From Candidatus Rifleibacterium amylolyticum (GTDB taxonomy: Bacteria; Muiribacteriota; Ozemobacteria; Ozemobacterales; Ozemobacteraceae), in contig JAACJG010000008.1 of assembly GCA_009917695.1 (NCBI GenBank), positions 186,001 through 250,000 on the forward strand: DNA of 64,000 nucleotides. Direction: 5' to 3'. Below the pieces are notes generated by a model. That model did no database searches. It worked only from the letters and a program-made list of their open reading frames with translations, and was not told where the DNA came from. Made by a program: the position numbers and the translations under genes. This document shows positions 8,936-17,228 of the stretch, piece by piece. Numbering within the stretch: the stretch's first letter is position 1; every line of letters begins with the position of its first letter.

Positions 8936-8971
8936 AAAAGCCGCCAACCCTTTTTCAGAGCGGCGGCTTTT
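8936..8971 (-). terminator. Rho-independent terminator after the FN3 lipoprotein
   Basis: AAAAGCCGCC (8936-8945) pairs with GGCGGCTTTT (8962-8971); on the minus strand the stem runs into nine T. Confidence 0.85.
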
Positions 8972-8980
8972 GTTTTCAGT

Positions 8981-10933
8981 CTACATAACGCGCACAAACA
9001 CCAGACAGTCGAAGAATACCATGGCGTTGCCGCCAGAACCGGCATTGATTGCCGTCATATCAATATCAATGCCTCTAACTCCGGCATTAATCTGAATCTG
9101 TCCCAACGCCATCGAAGCTCTGCCTTTGGCTATGGCATTATAGCCATTCAGGTCTTTCTCCAGCAGCGTCGAAGAGAGAATTCCATCTTCTCTTATCGAC
9201 ACCCTCCAGTTACCTGAAGACGGATGCGGATAGTAGTATGCATAGACATTATAGCGATATGCTCCGGTAGATGGAGCAGGGAGACGGAAGTAGTCAGATG
9301 ACAGCAGGTTACCAGAACCATAGCGGAACTGATCGCCAGAACCTGGCACGCCGACGGTTGATGGAACCAGCAGAGCGGCTCCGGCACCAGAATAGAAGTC
9401 TATATTGGTATAATCCTTGGAACTGTAAACTACATAGAAGTGGTTCAAACCGTCATTAGCCACGTCGTCGAATTCCCAGTTCGGGTTCTCACCCTCGAGA
9501 ATCGCCACGAACATGCCGCCCGGATACGCCTTAACATATGGACTGAGTTCACTTTCCTTGCCGGATGAGCTTACCGAAGAAACCTTGAAGAAGTAAGGAA
9601 CGCCAAACTCAAGTTTCTGGCCCTTCTTGTCAGGATTCTGATTGAATGAGCTCGGATAGGCATTGATTACATAAGGAGAAGCTTCGTTCCACTGCGGCTG
9701 ACTGGTGAGCATCTTGGTATAACCACCATCGGCGACGGTTGAGAAATAGACATTGTAGCTGACTGCATTCTTGGCCGAATCCCACGCGAGCTTGATGCCT
9801 GCTTCAGTGGCTGTAGATGCCCAGGCCTTAACATTGCGCGGCACAGCAGGAATATCGGCATCAGAAGCCTGAGTCGTAATCGAGCTCATCTTGCTGACAT
9901 TGCCATTGCGATCGAGAGCTCTTACTGCAAAGAGGTTATAGGGAGTTCCATTAACATCTTTGAAGGTCTGCGTAAGATTGGCGGTGCCATTATCTTCAAC
10001 AATGCCGATCAATGCGAAGAGCGCATCGTTCGAATTCGCTCTGAAGATCAGATAAGAGTCGATATCGAGCGTCGGATTCTGACCGGAAAAGATGTTTGAG
10101 CCATCTTCATTGACCTGCGGCTTGTTCCAGCTGATTATCGGATCGGTATCCATACTTACAGCAAGACCATAGGGCGAGGTCGGAATAGTATCATCACCCG
10201 AGCGCAGGGTTACCTGCACGGGGTCTGAGTTCTCGCTCTCGGTATAGTTCTCGTTGAAAGTGCGGATGATATAAGTATACTGCTCAGCTGAAGATTTGCT
10301 GATCGAGGTATCGACAAAACCCGGGGTATCCTGAGGAACCGAAGAAACCCACTGAACGCCGCCGGCACTGGTCGAAAGGCCGCGGTAAATATTATAACCC
10401 TTTATGTGGCTGGTGGTCACTTTGTCCCATGCGACGTAAACTGCTTCCATAGAAGCTCTTGCCTTGATATTTACGACTCTGGGCGGCCGCTCTTCGGCCG
10501 GGAGGCCGGCGCGCGCCTGAATAGAATTGGTACGTGACAGATCAGATTCCTTACCCTGCGTGTCGAACGCCGAGATTTTATAAAAGTAGTACTGATCGTT
10601 CACCAGGCCATTCTGCTGGTCATTGTCAAGATATGACGGAGCCGGCTGGGTGCCAATGGTAGCGATGAGCGTGAACGGGCCGCCCGAGCTGTTCGACCTG
10701 TACAGACGATAGCCGACAAGATCCGGCTCGGTGTTGGCCGACCAGTTGACCAGTATGGCTCTTTCCTTACCTATCGCAGTTACATTCTGCGGTATGCCGG
10801 GAGCCTCGAAATCAGTGAGACCGGCATCTTTTTTGACGCCGGTAGTGCAACCGAACAGTGTAAACAGCATGAGCAGCAAGGCAACTGCCATGATGTTACG
10901 CCCGGTCTTTCTGGGCACGACCTTCTTCCACAT
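8981..10933 (-). CDS. Lipoprotein with fibronectin type III repeats
   Basis: 650 aa. The lipobox LFGC after a hydrophobic stretch (MAVALLLMLFTLFG) predicts a lipid-anchored exported protein. At least four FN3-like modules follow, each with a Trp core and a YxLYR/YxIYR-type strand: VNWSANTEPDLVGYRLYRS, VAWDKVTTSHIKGYNIYRG, ISWNKP...DSYLIFRAN, LAWDSAKNAVSYNVYFS. The last 180 residues are a separate domain (FDDVANDGLNHFYVVYSSKDY) I do not recognise. Such proteins usually act in adhesion or polysaccharide binding at the surface. RBS is AAGGAGA 7 bases before ATG. It is probably monocistronic, with a terminator at 8936-8971. Confidence 0.85.
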   Translation of the reverse strand: MWKKVVPRKTGRNIMAVALLLMLFTLFGCTTGVKKDAGLTDFEAPGIPQNVTAIGKERAILVNWSANTEPDLVGYRLYRSNSSGGPFTLIATIGTQPAPSYLDNDQQNGLVNDQYYFYKISAFDTQGKESDLSRTNSIQARAGLPAEERPPRVVNIKARASMEAVYVAWDKVTTSHIKGYNIYRGLSTSAGGVQWVSSVPQDTPGFVDTSISKSSAEQYTYIIRTFNENYTESENSDPVQVTLRSGDDTIPTSPYGLAVSMDTDPIISWNKPQVNEDGSNIFSGQNPTLDIDSYLIFRANSNDALFALIGIVEDNGTANLTQTFKDVNGTPYNLFAVRALDRNGNVSKMSSITTQASDADIPAVPRNVKAWASTATEAGIKLAWDSAKNAVSYNVYFSTVADGGYTKMLTSQPQWNEASPYVINAYPSSFNQNPDKKGQKLEFGVPYFFKVSSVSSSGKESELSPYVKAYPGGMFVAILEGENPNWEFDDVANDGLNHFYVVYSSKDYTNIDFYSGAGAALLVPSTVGVPGSGDQFRYGSGNLLSSDYFRLPAPSTGAYRYNVYAYYYPHPSSGNWRVSIREDGILSSTLLEKDLNGYNAIAKGRASMALGQIQINAGVRGIDIDMTAINAGSGGNAMVFFDCLVFVRVM

Positions 10934-11022
10934 AAGTCATTCTCCTTTTACAGGTTGACCTGACAAAATTTCTCTTTAGTCATCGTCAAACGTTCGAAAA
11001 GTTATTAGGGTAAAAACAACAT

Positions 11023-11736
11023 TTAATTTCTGCTGCGATTAACAATAAAAGAAAACATGCTGCCATTTCGTTGCCGTTGCCGGCGAAATGAATAGTATTC
11101 ATCGGCATGACAAAAAGTGCAGCGATCGAAATCCGTTATATTTTCTGAGCGGACTCCGGCCCGCACCAGCTGGAACCGGTTGAGAGCCCGCAGATCGAGA
11201 TGCCATTTGCCGCGCCTCAAAAAAAACCTGGCATACTCCGAATCTTCACCGACAAATTCATCATAGACCTCATCGCCCATCTCAAGACAGCATTGGCCGA
11301 TACATGGTCCAATATAAGCTTTAAGCCGGTCGGCACTTTCGCCATAGACATTGGAAAACGCCTGCACAGCTGATGCTGCGATATTTTGCCGTGTGCTGCG
11401 CCAGCCGGCATGAACGGCGGCACATACTCTGGCGCTGTAAATCAAGATTGGCAGGCAATCGGCTGAAAAGACACCTGCCGGCTGGTCTACCAGATCGGTT
11501 ATAACTGCATCAGCCTGCTCTGAGATTACTTTTTCCGAGAATTCCCTGACCGGCAAAACTTTGTTGCCATGCACCTGTATTGCCCAGGCCGGCGATTTCA
11601 AACCGTGCTTATTAACGACATCGAGACTGTTCCAGGCGTTTTCAGCCTGTTCCACCGACATGTTATAGAGAGACAGGTCGCCATCGCCAGAATCAGAGAA
11701 GCCCATGAGTATTTTTCCGTCTTCAAACAGCTTCAT
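11023..11736 (-). CDS. pgeF: PgeF/YfiH/LACC1-family purine nucleoside phosphorylase or multicopper polyphenol oxidase
   Basis: 237 aa, normal length. Metal-site motifs are visible: IQVHGNKV (His), SADCLPILIY (Cys), AAVHAGWRSTRQNI (His), then IGPCIGQCCLEMGDEV. Members were annotated as laccases; several act as zinc-dependent purine nucleoside phosphorylases and adenosine deaminases, and E. coli YfiH was also linked to peptidoglycan editing. Which role applies here cannot be read from the sequence. It starts 4 bases after the upstream TPR gene, so the two are likely co-transcribed. Confidence 0.85.
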   Translation of the reverse strand: MKLFEDGKILMGFSDSGDGDLSLYNMSVEQAENAWNSLDVVNKHGLKSPAWAIQVHGNKVLPVREFSEKVISEQADAVITDLVDQPAGVFSADCLPILIYSARVCAAVHAGWRSTRQNIAASAVQAFSNVYGESADRLKAYIGPCIGQCCLEMGDEVYDEFVGEDSEYARFFLRRGKWHLDLRALNRFQLVRAGVRSENITDFDRCTFCHADEYYSFRRQRQRNGSMFSFIVNRSRN

Positions 11737-11740
11737 TGAG

Positions 11741-13414
11741 TTACTCGCTGCCCAGTGACGCCATCATCTTCTCAGCCAGCTCATCAACAGCATCGCGCCG
11801 GGTAGAAACTTCTTTAACCATGCGAAGGGTTCTCATCGCGTCATCGGGGCGACCCTTTCTTGCATAGAGCGAGGCAAGAACGACATAGGCTTCCTTGAGA
11901 GTGCGATTGAGAGCTATTGCCCTCTTGCTCTGCTCAAATGCCTCCTGATACCTGTTCTGATTGTAGTAAAGCAGGGCAAGGTCCTTGCAGACTTCAGCAT
12001 TCTCAGGATCAATGCTGAGGGCTTTTCTGAACTCAACTTCAGCCATCGAATACTGACCTGATCTGAAGAAATCCTTGCCCATATCTCGATGGGTAAGCGC
12101 TGTCTGACTGCTCTGCTCTTCTAACTCCTTCTTGACCCTGAGAAGAAGATTGCGCGATTGTCGAGACACCATCGAAGATTCTGGAGCATTTCTGATAATG
12201 GTGTTGAGTTCTTTTTCAGCCTCTTTGATCAGACCGCGATCGAGATAGGATTTGCTCAATGAATATTTCCGCTCCAGTTCACGTTCCTGATCAACCGTGA
12301 TTTCGCGCGGAGTTGACATCAGGTGCACGGAAGAAGCCGAATAGGAGAGCGACAGATTGTCGTTGTCGGCAGCATTTTGCGCAGCGATAAAGCCGGGCTG
12401 AATTGTCGAATAACTGTTGGCGACATTGGTTGGAGCAACAGCTGCAACAGGAGTTGGCATTGGTGAGGCAAACAGAGGAGAAGGCTGAGAAACAGCGCTG
12501 ACCGGCGTATAATTGCTGTTAACGGCAACCCGGCTGGTAGCGGTATTCATGCGCGCGCCCAGTTCACCGGTGCGATTCTTACGACTCATGAATTCCTGAA
12601 GAGCAGAACTGCCCTGACGCCCGGTGACACTGCTGAAATACTGCTTTTTAGATTCTTCGGTAAGAGTTCTGACCTTGCGCTCAAGATGGCGCTTGATCGG
12701 ATCACCCTCGGGAGCGCGGGTAAGCGCCTGTCGGTAAACATGCAGAGCTCGCGAGTCGTCATTGACCTTTTCATAACAGTCGGCCAGCGAAACATAGGCT
12801 TTCAGATAGCTTGAATTAAGCTGTAGACAGTTTCTGAAATGAATTATGGCGGCAGCGTGATTATTGTTGGCAAACTCTACCAGACCCAGGTTGAAATGAG
12901 ACTTGAAGAACGCTGGATCGATTTTTATAGCAGCGGAAAAATGGCGGGCAGCTTCGGGATGACGACCAGCCTTGTAGAGAGCCCAGCCAAGAGAATCCTG
13001 AAAACTGGCTGAGTTGGGCTGCAGTTCTACAGCGCGCTGACAAAGAGCTACAGCCTTTTCGATCTCGGTATCAGAAGTTGCCAGTAGATAACCGAGGTTA
13101 TTGAGTGCTGACGGGTAGTTTGGTTTGATCTGTAAAGCTCTTTCGTAAGCACGCGCAGCATTGCGCAGATCGCCGGTGCGTTCATAGGCAAAACCAAGAT
13201 TATGAAAGGCTTCTGCTATATCCGGGCGCAATCTGACCGCGCGTATGAGATCGCTGATTGCCTCGGTATAGTTCTGTTCCTGTAGTTTTCCGGTTCCTCT
13301 GACATACAGCTTCGTCCCTTCGTCCTGATAGTTCGGCAGTGCGTCAAATGAAAGGGAAAAAGCAGGATATGCCAGAAAGAGCATCAAAAAACAAGTATAG
13401 ATGCGCTTTTTCAT
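11741..13414 (-). CDS. Exported TPR protein
   Basis: 557 aa. A signal peptide (CFLMLFLAYPAFS) precedes an array of TPR units in two blocks: about residues 30-260 (AEAFHNLGFAYERTGDLRNA, PSALNNLGYLLA, ASFQDSLGWALYKAGRHPEA, FKSHFNLGLVEFANNNHAAA) and about 425-550 (GKDFFRSGQYSMAEVEFRKA, EAYVVLASLYARKGRPDDA). Between them is a low-complexity Ser/Pro/Thr linker (SAVSQPSPLFASPMPTPVA), then a helical piece. It probably acts as a periplasmic scaffold; partners are unknown. AGGAGG six bases before ATG supports the start. It is co-transcribed with pgeF. Confidence 0.85.
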   Translation of the reverse strand: MKKRIYTCFLMLFLAYPAFSLSFDALPNYQDEGTKLYVRGTGKLQEQNYTEAISDLIRAVRLRPDIAEAFHNLGFAYERTGDLRNAARAYERALQIKPNYPSALNNLGYLLATSDTEIEKAVALCQRAVELQPNSASFQDSLGWALYKAGRHPEAARHFSAAIKIDPAFFKSHFNLGLVEFANNNHAAAIIHFRNCLQLNSSYLKAYVSLADCYEKVNDDSRALHVYRQALTRAPEGDPIKRHLERKVRTLTEESKKQYFSSVTGRQGSSALQEFMSRKNRTGELGARMNTATSRVAVNSNYTPVSAVSQPSPLFASPMPTPVAAVAPTNVANSYSTIQPGFIAAQNAADNDNLSLSYSASSVHLMSTPREITVDQERELERKYSLSKSYLDRGLIKEAEKELNTIIRNAPESSMVSRQSRNLLLRVKKELEEQSSQTALTHRDMGKDFFRSGQYSMAEVEFRKALSIDPENAEVCKDLALLYYNQNRYQEAFEQSKRAIALNRTLKEAYVVLASLYARKGRPDDAMRTLRMVKEVSTRRDAVDELAEKMMASLGSE

Positions 13415-13522
13415 CTAGTGCCTCCTGGTCTGTTTCTGTTCTATTTCCCTATGCTTATCGACAAAATCGGTTGATCTTCACAGTATTTTTTTTGATTCAG
13501 CCTGAAGAATCAGATGAAAAAT

Positions 13523-13562
13523 AAAGTTGATTGCGACTACGAAACGAGCCCGAGCACGAGAA
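13523..13562. repeat. Degenerate dispersed repeat (GATTACGA...CGAGCACGAG type)
   Basis: The stretch around ATTGCGACTACGAAACGAGC then CCGAGCACGAG resembles the copies at 28306-28350 and 62650-62697. It lies in the divergent gap between the TPR gene and pyk. Confidence 0.4.
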
Positions 13563-13582
13563 GATAAATTTTGCGAACTTAT

Positions 13583-13611
13583 TTGCAAGAATGGGCGGCA
13601 GCATGTATGCT
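13583..13611 (+). promoter_or_regulatory. Sigma-70-like promoter for pyk
   Basis: TTGCAA (13583-13588), a 17-base spacer and TATGCT (13606-13611). Predicted start near 13618; AGGAG follows before the pyk ATG. The -10 overlaps a small palindrome CAGCATGTATGCTG. Confidence 0.5.
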
Positions 13612-13655
13612 GCTGTTGATTAAGACAGGGATCTTATTTACGACAGGAGTATTGT

Positions 13656-15077
13656 ATGATCGGCAAAAGAACCAAGATAGTCGCGACCCTTGGCCCGGCA
13701 TCTTCCAGCACTGAAGTCATAGAAAAGCTCATCAAGGCCGGAACTAACGTATTCAGGCTTAATTTCTCACATGGCGCCCACGAAGGACATCTACAGGTTA
13801 TACAGGCGATCAGAAAGGCTGCCGAAAACACCAGGGCATACATTGCCATTCTTGGTGATCTTTGCGGTCCCAAAATTCGCGTTGGCAGATTTGCCGAAGG
13901 CCCGGTTGAGCTCAAGCCTGGCGACAAGTTTTTTCTCAGTGAAAATCCTGATGAACCTGGCACTATCCGCGGCATAGGCACGTCTTATCCGCACCTGACC
14001 AAAGACATCAAACCCGGCAACGTCGTTCTCCTCGACGATGGCAATATCAGTCTCAAGGCTTTAGCGATAAATGGAGACTGCGTCGATTTCGAGGTTCTCG
14101 ACGGCGGCCTGCTCAAAGACAAAAAAGGTTTGAATATGCCTGGCATAAAACTTTCGGTCGAGACCATCACCGAAAAAGACCGGGCTGATCTCAAGTTCAT
14201 GATCGAGAACGATCTTGACTTCGTGGCCTTAAGCTTTGTCAGAAGTGGTAAGGATGTTAAAGACCTCAAAAAAATGATAGGCGATGCAGCAATCAAAGTC
14301 ATTGCCAAAATAGAAAAACCTGAAGCTCTCAACGATCTCGAAAAAATCCTTGATGAGTGCGAAGGCATAATGATAGCGCGCGGCGATCTCGGCGTCGAAG
14401 TGCCAATTCAGCAGGTGCCTTCGATTCAGCGCCATCTTCTCCAGCGCTGTAGTCGACGCGGCAAATCGGTCATCACCGCCACCCAGATGCTTGAGTCAAT
14501 GATTGAGAACCAGCGTCCAACGCGTGCCGAGACTACAGACGTTTTTAATGCCATCGTCGATGGTTCAGATGCAGTAATGCTTTCTGGAGAAACCGCAGTT
14601 GGCAGAAATCCGGTGGAGGCCGTCCAAATGATGGCCGCCATAGCTGTCGAGGCCGAAAAAGTCAACTGCCAGACGCACGATCGCCTCAACAACATTCTGC
14701 CTGAAGTCAGCAGAAACATCGAAGAGATCGTAGCACATTCCGCCTGCGAAGCCGCACTTGACGCCTCAGCCCGCGCGATCATTCCATTTACCCGCAGCGG
14801 TAATACAGCTTTGCATATCTCTAAATATCACCCACCCACTCCGGTGATAGCGCTTACTCCCAAAATAGAAACCTGTAGGCGCCTGGCTTTGAGCTGGGGG
14901 GTCACCCCGATTCTGGTCGACGATCTGCACAGCACCGATGAAATGATGGCCATGGCCGAAAAAACACTTAAGGAACGAAAAATTGTTGAGGCTGACGATA
15001 TAATAGTGATTGTCGCTGGCGTTCCCATCGGCGTCAAAGGCAGCACCAACCTCATGAAGCTGCATAAGATCAAATAG
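13656..15077 (+). CDS. pyk: Pyruvate kinase
   Basis: 473 aa, the standard length without the extra C-terminal PEP-utiliser domain found in some Firmicutes. Converts phosphoenolpyruvate and ADP to pyruvate and ATP, the last step of glycolysis. Signatures include TKIVATLGPASSS at the N-terminus, LNFSHG, the active-site block AKIEKPEALNDLEKI with IMIARGDLGVEVP, and TATQMLESMIENQRPTRAE followed by DAVMLSGETAVG. RBS AGGAG lies six bases before ATG. Flanked by its own promoter and a terminator, so probably monocistronic. Confidence 0.97.
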   Translation: MIGKRTKIVATLGPASSSTEVIEKLIKAGTNVFRLNFSHGAHEGHLQVIQAIRKAAENTRAYIAILGDLCGPKIRVGRFAEGPVELKPGDKFFLSENPDEPGTIRGIGTSYPHLTKDIKPGNVVLLDDGNISLKALAINGDCVDFEVLDGGLLKDKKGLNMPGIKLSVETITEKDRADLKFMIENDLDFVALSFVRSGKDVKDLKKMIGDAAIKVIAKIEKPEALNDLEKILDECEGIMIARGDLGVEVPIQQVPSIQRHLLQRCSRRGKSVITATQMLESMIENQRPTRAETTDVFNAIVDGSDAVMLSGETAVGRNPVEAVQMMAAIAVEAEKVNCQTHDRLNNILPEVSRNIEEIVAHSACEAALDASARAIIPFTRSGNTALHISKYHPPTPVIALTPKIETCRRLALSWGVTPILVDDLHSTDEMMAMAEKTLKERKIVEADDIIVIVAGVPIGVKGSTNLMKLHKIK

Positions 15078-15089
15078 AACACTGACAGC

Positions 15090-15124
15090 AAATCCCCGGG
15101 ACTGCGCCCGGGGATTTGTTTTAA
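15090..15124 (+). terminator. Rho-independent terminator after pyk
   Basis: AAATCCCCGGG (15090-15100) pairs with CCCGGGGATTT (15106-15116), followed by GTTTTAA. It also lies just past the end of the convergent YkgJ-type gene. Confidence 0.8.
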
Positions 15125-15140
15125 CTGTTAAATCTGGCTT

Positions 15141-15476
15141 TCAGGAGTTTGCGGTTTTTTCTTCCTGCCTGTTGTCTTCATCTACGAAATAGTAGCCGCA
15201 GGTCTCTCTGGTATGCGGAAAAATATCATCCTCGTTGAACGGATAAGTCTTACAGACGTCCGGCTTATTCTCATGAATTTTGCAAAGCAACCGACCTTCC
15301 TGTTCGAACAGAAAAGGGCATGGAAAAGACGATTTACAGCAGGCTCCACAACTCAAGCACTCGCCTCTTCTCCGTCTCAGACCGTTCTCGACAACTTCCT
15401 TTTTGAGAAGCATCAGATAGCGACGCTTAACCTGCATCTTAAAAGAAGTTACTACCTTCTTGCAAACCTTTACCAT
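15141..15476 (-). CDS. YkgJ-type cysteine cluster protein
   Basis: 111 aa. The conserved cluster CLSCGACCKSSFPCPFL...RLLCKIHENKPDVCKTYPF matches the YkgJ/UPF0153 family, small proteins with a likely zinc or iron-sulfur cluster and no firm function. The N-terminus is basic (VKRRYLMLLKKEVV). GGGAG five bases before ATG and a strong promoter at 15506-15535 support the start. Confidence 0.8.
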   Translation of the reverse strand: MVKVCKKVVTSFKMQVKRRYLMLLKKEVVENGLRRRRGECLSCGACCKSSFPCPFLFEQEGRLLCKIHENKPDVCKTYPFNEDDIFPHTRETCGYYFVDEDNRQEEKTANS

Positions 15477-15505
15477 TATTACTCCCGCTACGGAAAGAGT
15501 AATTG

Positions 15506-15535
15506 ATTATAACTACAGTTTAAACAAATCGTCAA
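15506..15535 (-). promoter_or_regulatory. Sigma-70 promoter for the YkgJ-type gene
   Basis: Minus-strand TTGACG (15535-15530), an 18-base spacer and TATAAT (15511-15506), about 30 bases before the ATG. Confidence 0.7.
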
Positions 15536-15571
15536 CTGCAACCGTAACCTCAGCAAATCTCAGTAATTCGC

Positions 15572-15600
15572 TTGACTTTTAGAGCTAAAAATCGTTTAAG
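15572..15600 (+). promoter_or_regulatory. Sigma-70 promoter for the GNAT/zinc-ribbon/sigma-54 activator operon
   Basis: TTGACT (15572-15577), a 17-base spacer and TTTAAG (15595-15600). It places the transcription start near 15607, downstream of the longest possible ORF start, so translation should begin at ATG 15623. Confidence 0.5.
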
Positions 15601-15622
15601 ATGTTGGCCGAGAAAGATAAAT

Positions 15623-16465
15623 ATGCAGGAAATATTCAACAGTCTCAAATTCAGAAGTTTCTCATACGAGGAAGACGCCGAAGGTGTCGCCGACATGCAC
15701 TGTTGTGCTGAGGTTCTCGAAGGTTCGTGGTTCGACCGCGCCGAAACCAGCCGCATGCACAGCAAAGTCGTGGTCAGATGCCCGGGCTCTTCATGGGTGC
15801 TTTCCTACGGCACGGTGATATTCGCTCACGTTGATCTTGTCAAGACAATCGACAATACTGCCATCGCTATTGCCTGGCGCATTCATGAAAATTACCGGTT
15901 CCCTCAGGTTGTCAGGCTCCTGCTCGAAGGCCTGAGTGAACAGGCGCGTAAACGCGAATGCTCCGGAATACTGATTTTTGCTGACAACATCAAGGTCGAA
16001 GAAGAGCTGGCAATGATCGGAATGCAGCCCGACCGTTCTTATCGCTACGCCGATATATCGGGGGTGGAGTCAGGCCGCATTCTTCGCGCGCAACGAGTGG
16101 TGCTTCACCCCGATGAAATTTCCGCGCTCAATCTACAGCCGTTTCTCGGCTCACCATTGCCGCCAGATTACATTGTTCAGAAAGCGTTCATGGGCGCCGA
16201 CTACGGCGTCTTCAGGCACTGCAAGCCCGATACTTTCGAGATTTTTCAGCAAGACAATACTTATCTGGCCTGCCACGACGGCAGAGAGTGGCACATCTTC
16301 CGTCAAGGCAACTTCAAAGGTGACAAAGAAATTATCCCGTCGGTCCTGAAAACCGCCGCTGCACAAAAACCTGGTCGCATCATGCTGAGTGACCGGGCCC
16401 TCGAAGCGGCAGAGCTTATACCATTGAATGATGGAGTCTATCATGATTACTACTGCGCACTTTAA
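15623..16465 (+). CDS. GNAT-like acetyltransferase-fold protein
   Basis: 280 aa from ATG 15623, which the promoter at 15572 supports. Residues 1-130 look like an acetyltransferase fold: YEEDAEGVADMHCCAEVLEG at the start, WVLSYGTVIFAHVD as central strands, and VVRLLLEGLSEQARKRECSGILIFAD where the acetyl-CoA loop and helix would be. The classic R/QxxGxG/A signature is not clear, so catalysis is unproven. The C-terminal half has no assignment. The next gene begins inside its last 23 bases, a sign of translational coupling. Confidence 0.6.
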   Translation: MQEIFNSLKFRSFSYEEDAEGVADMHCCAEVLEGSWFDRAETSRMHSKVVVRCPGSSWVLSYGTVIFAHVDLVKTIDNTAIAIAWRIHENYRFPQVVRLLLEGLSEQARKRECSGILIFADNIKVEEELAMIGMQPDRSYRYADISGVESGRILRAQRVVLHPDEISALNLQPFLGSPLPPDYIVQKAFMGADYGVFRHCKPDTFEIFQQDNTYLACHDGREWHIFRQGNFKGDKEIIPSVLKTAAAQKPGRIMLSDRALEAAELIPLNDGVYHDYYCAL

Positions 16466-17228
16466 GGTTTCCGGGCTCAAGTTGCTGGTTGTATTTCTGC
16501 TCATGTTCGCGACATTGCCACAGGCATTTGCACAGCGAAATGTCTGCAACGAATGTCAGGCGGTAAACGAAGCTGATGCCATCAGATGCAAAGACTGCCT
16601 TACTCCGCTCAACAAGTGCCTTGACTGCGACACCGAGAACCCGGCGAATCTCGATTACTGCAGCAAATGCAACGCTCCATTAGCTGAGATGAGGGTTTTG
16701 GGCTCTATTGACGAACAGACCCGCGAAGATCTCAAATTAGGTCAGTCAGACCGCGCAGTCACCGAAAAAGAGCTCATGAAAATAGCTTATCTGCTCGAAA
16801 AAAAGCCCGAGCAGTCAGAGAAACTCATATATCAGCGCTCCAAGCTGTTCAACCGCATGGAATTCCATTCCCGCGAAGCTGAATCATGGCGCGAATTTCT
16901 CCAGAAATTTCCAGACAGTCCCAAAAAGTCTTCAGCAAAAGTTTTTCTCGCTGAAGCGCTGCGCAAGTGGGCCTACCTGTTCTATCAGCAGAAAGACATG
17001 GAAAGTGCTCTTACCATGCTTCTCGAAGCCGTCGAAGCAAACCCGATGAATGCCGAGGCCTGGGGCTGGGCAGGCCGGATCTACAACGAGACCGGCAAAA
17101 AGAAAGAAGCCGGCGACGCATATCTGAAAGCCCTCGAAGCACGACCGGGCGACCAGAGCTTTATGCATTTCCTGAGACAGTTGCGGGTTGACATTCCCGA
17201 TCATCTGCGGAAACCAGCGGCGAAGTAA
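16443..17228 (+). CDS. Exported zinc-ribbon protein with TPR repeats
   Basis: 261 aa from ATG 16443, preceded at 6 bases by GGAG. A signal peptide (LKLLVVFLLMFATLPQAFA) is followed at once by two zinc ribbons: CNECQ...CKDC and CLDCDTENPANLDYCSKC. Then come about 100 linker residues and TPR helices near the C-terminus (AWGWAGRIYNETGKKKEAGD). Zinc ribbons of this type are nearly always cytoplasmic; an exported one is unusual, and the hydrophobic stretch could instead be an uncleaved anchor. The stop overlaps the next ATG by one base. Function unknown. Confidence 0.75.
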   Translation: MITTAHFKVSGLKLLVVFLLMFATLPQAFAQRNVCNECQAVNEADAIRCKDCLTPLNKCLDCDTENPANLDYCSKCNAPLAEMRVLGSIDEQTREDLKLGQSDRAVTEKELMKIAYLLEKKPEQSEKLIYQRSKLFNRMEFHSREAESWREFLQKFPDSPKKSSAKVFLAEALRKWAYLFYQQKDMESALTMLLEAVEANPMNAEAWGWAGRIYNETGKKKEAGDAYLKALEARPGDQSFMHFLRQLRVDIPDHLRKPAAK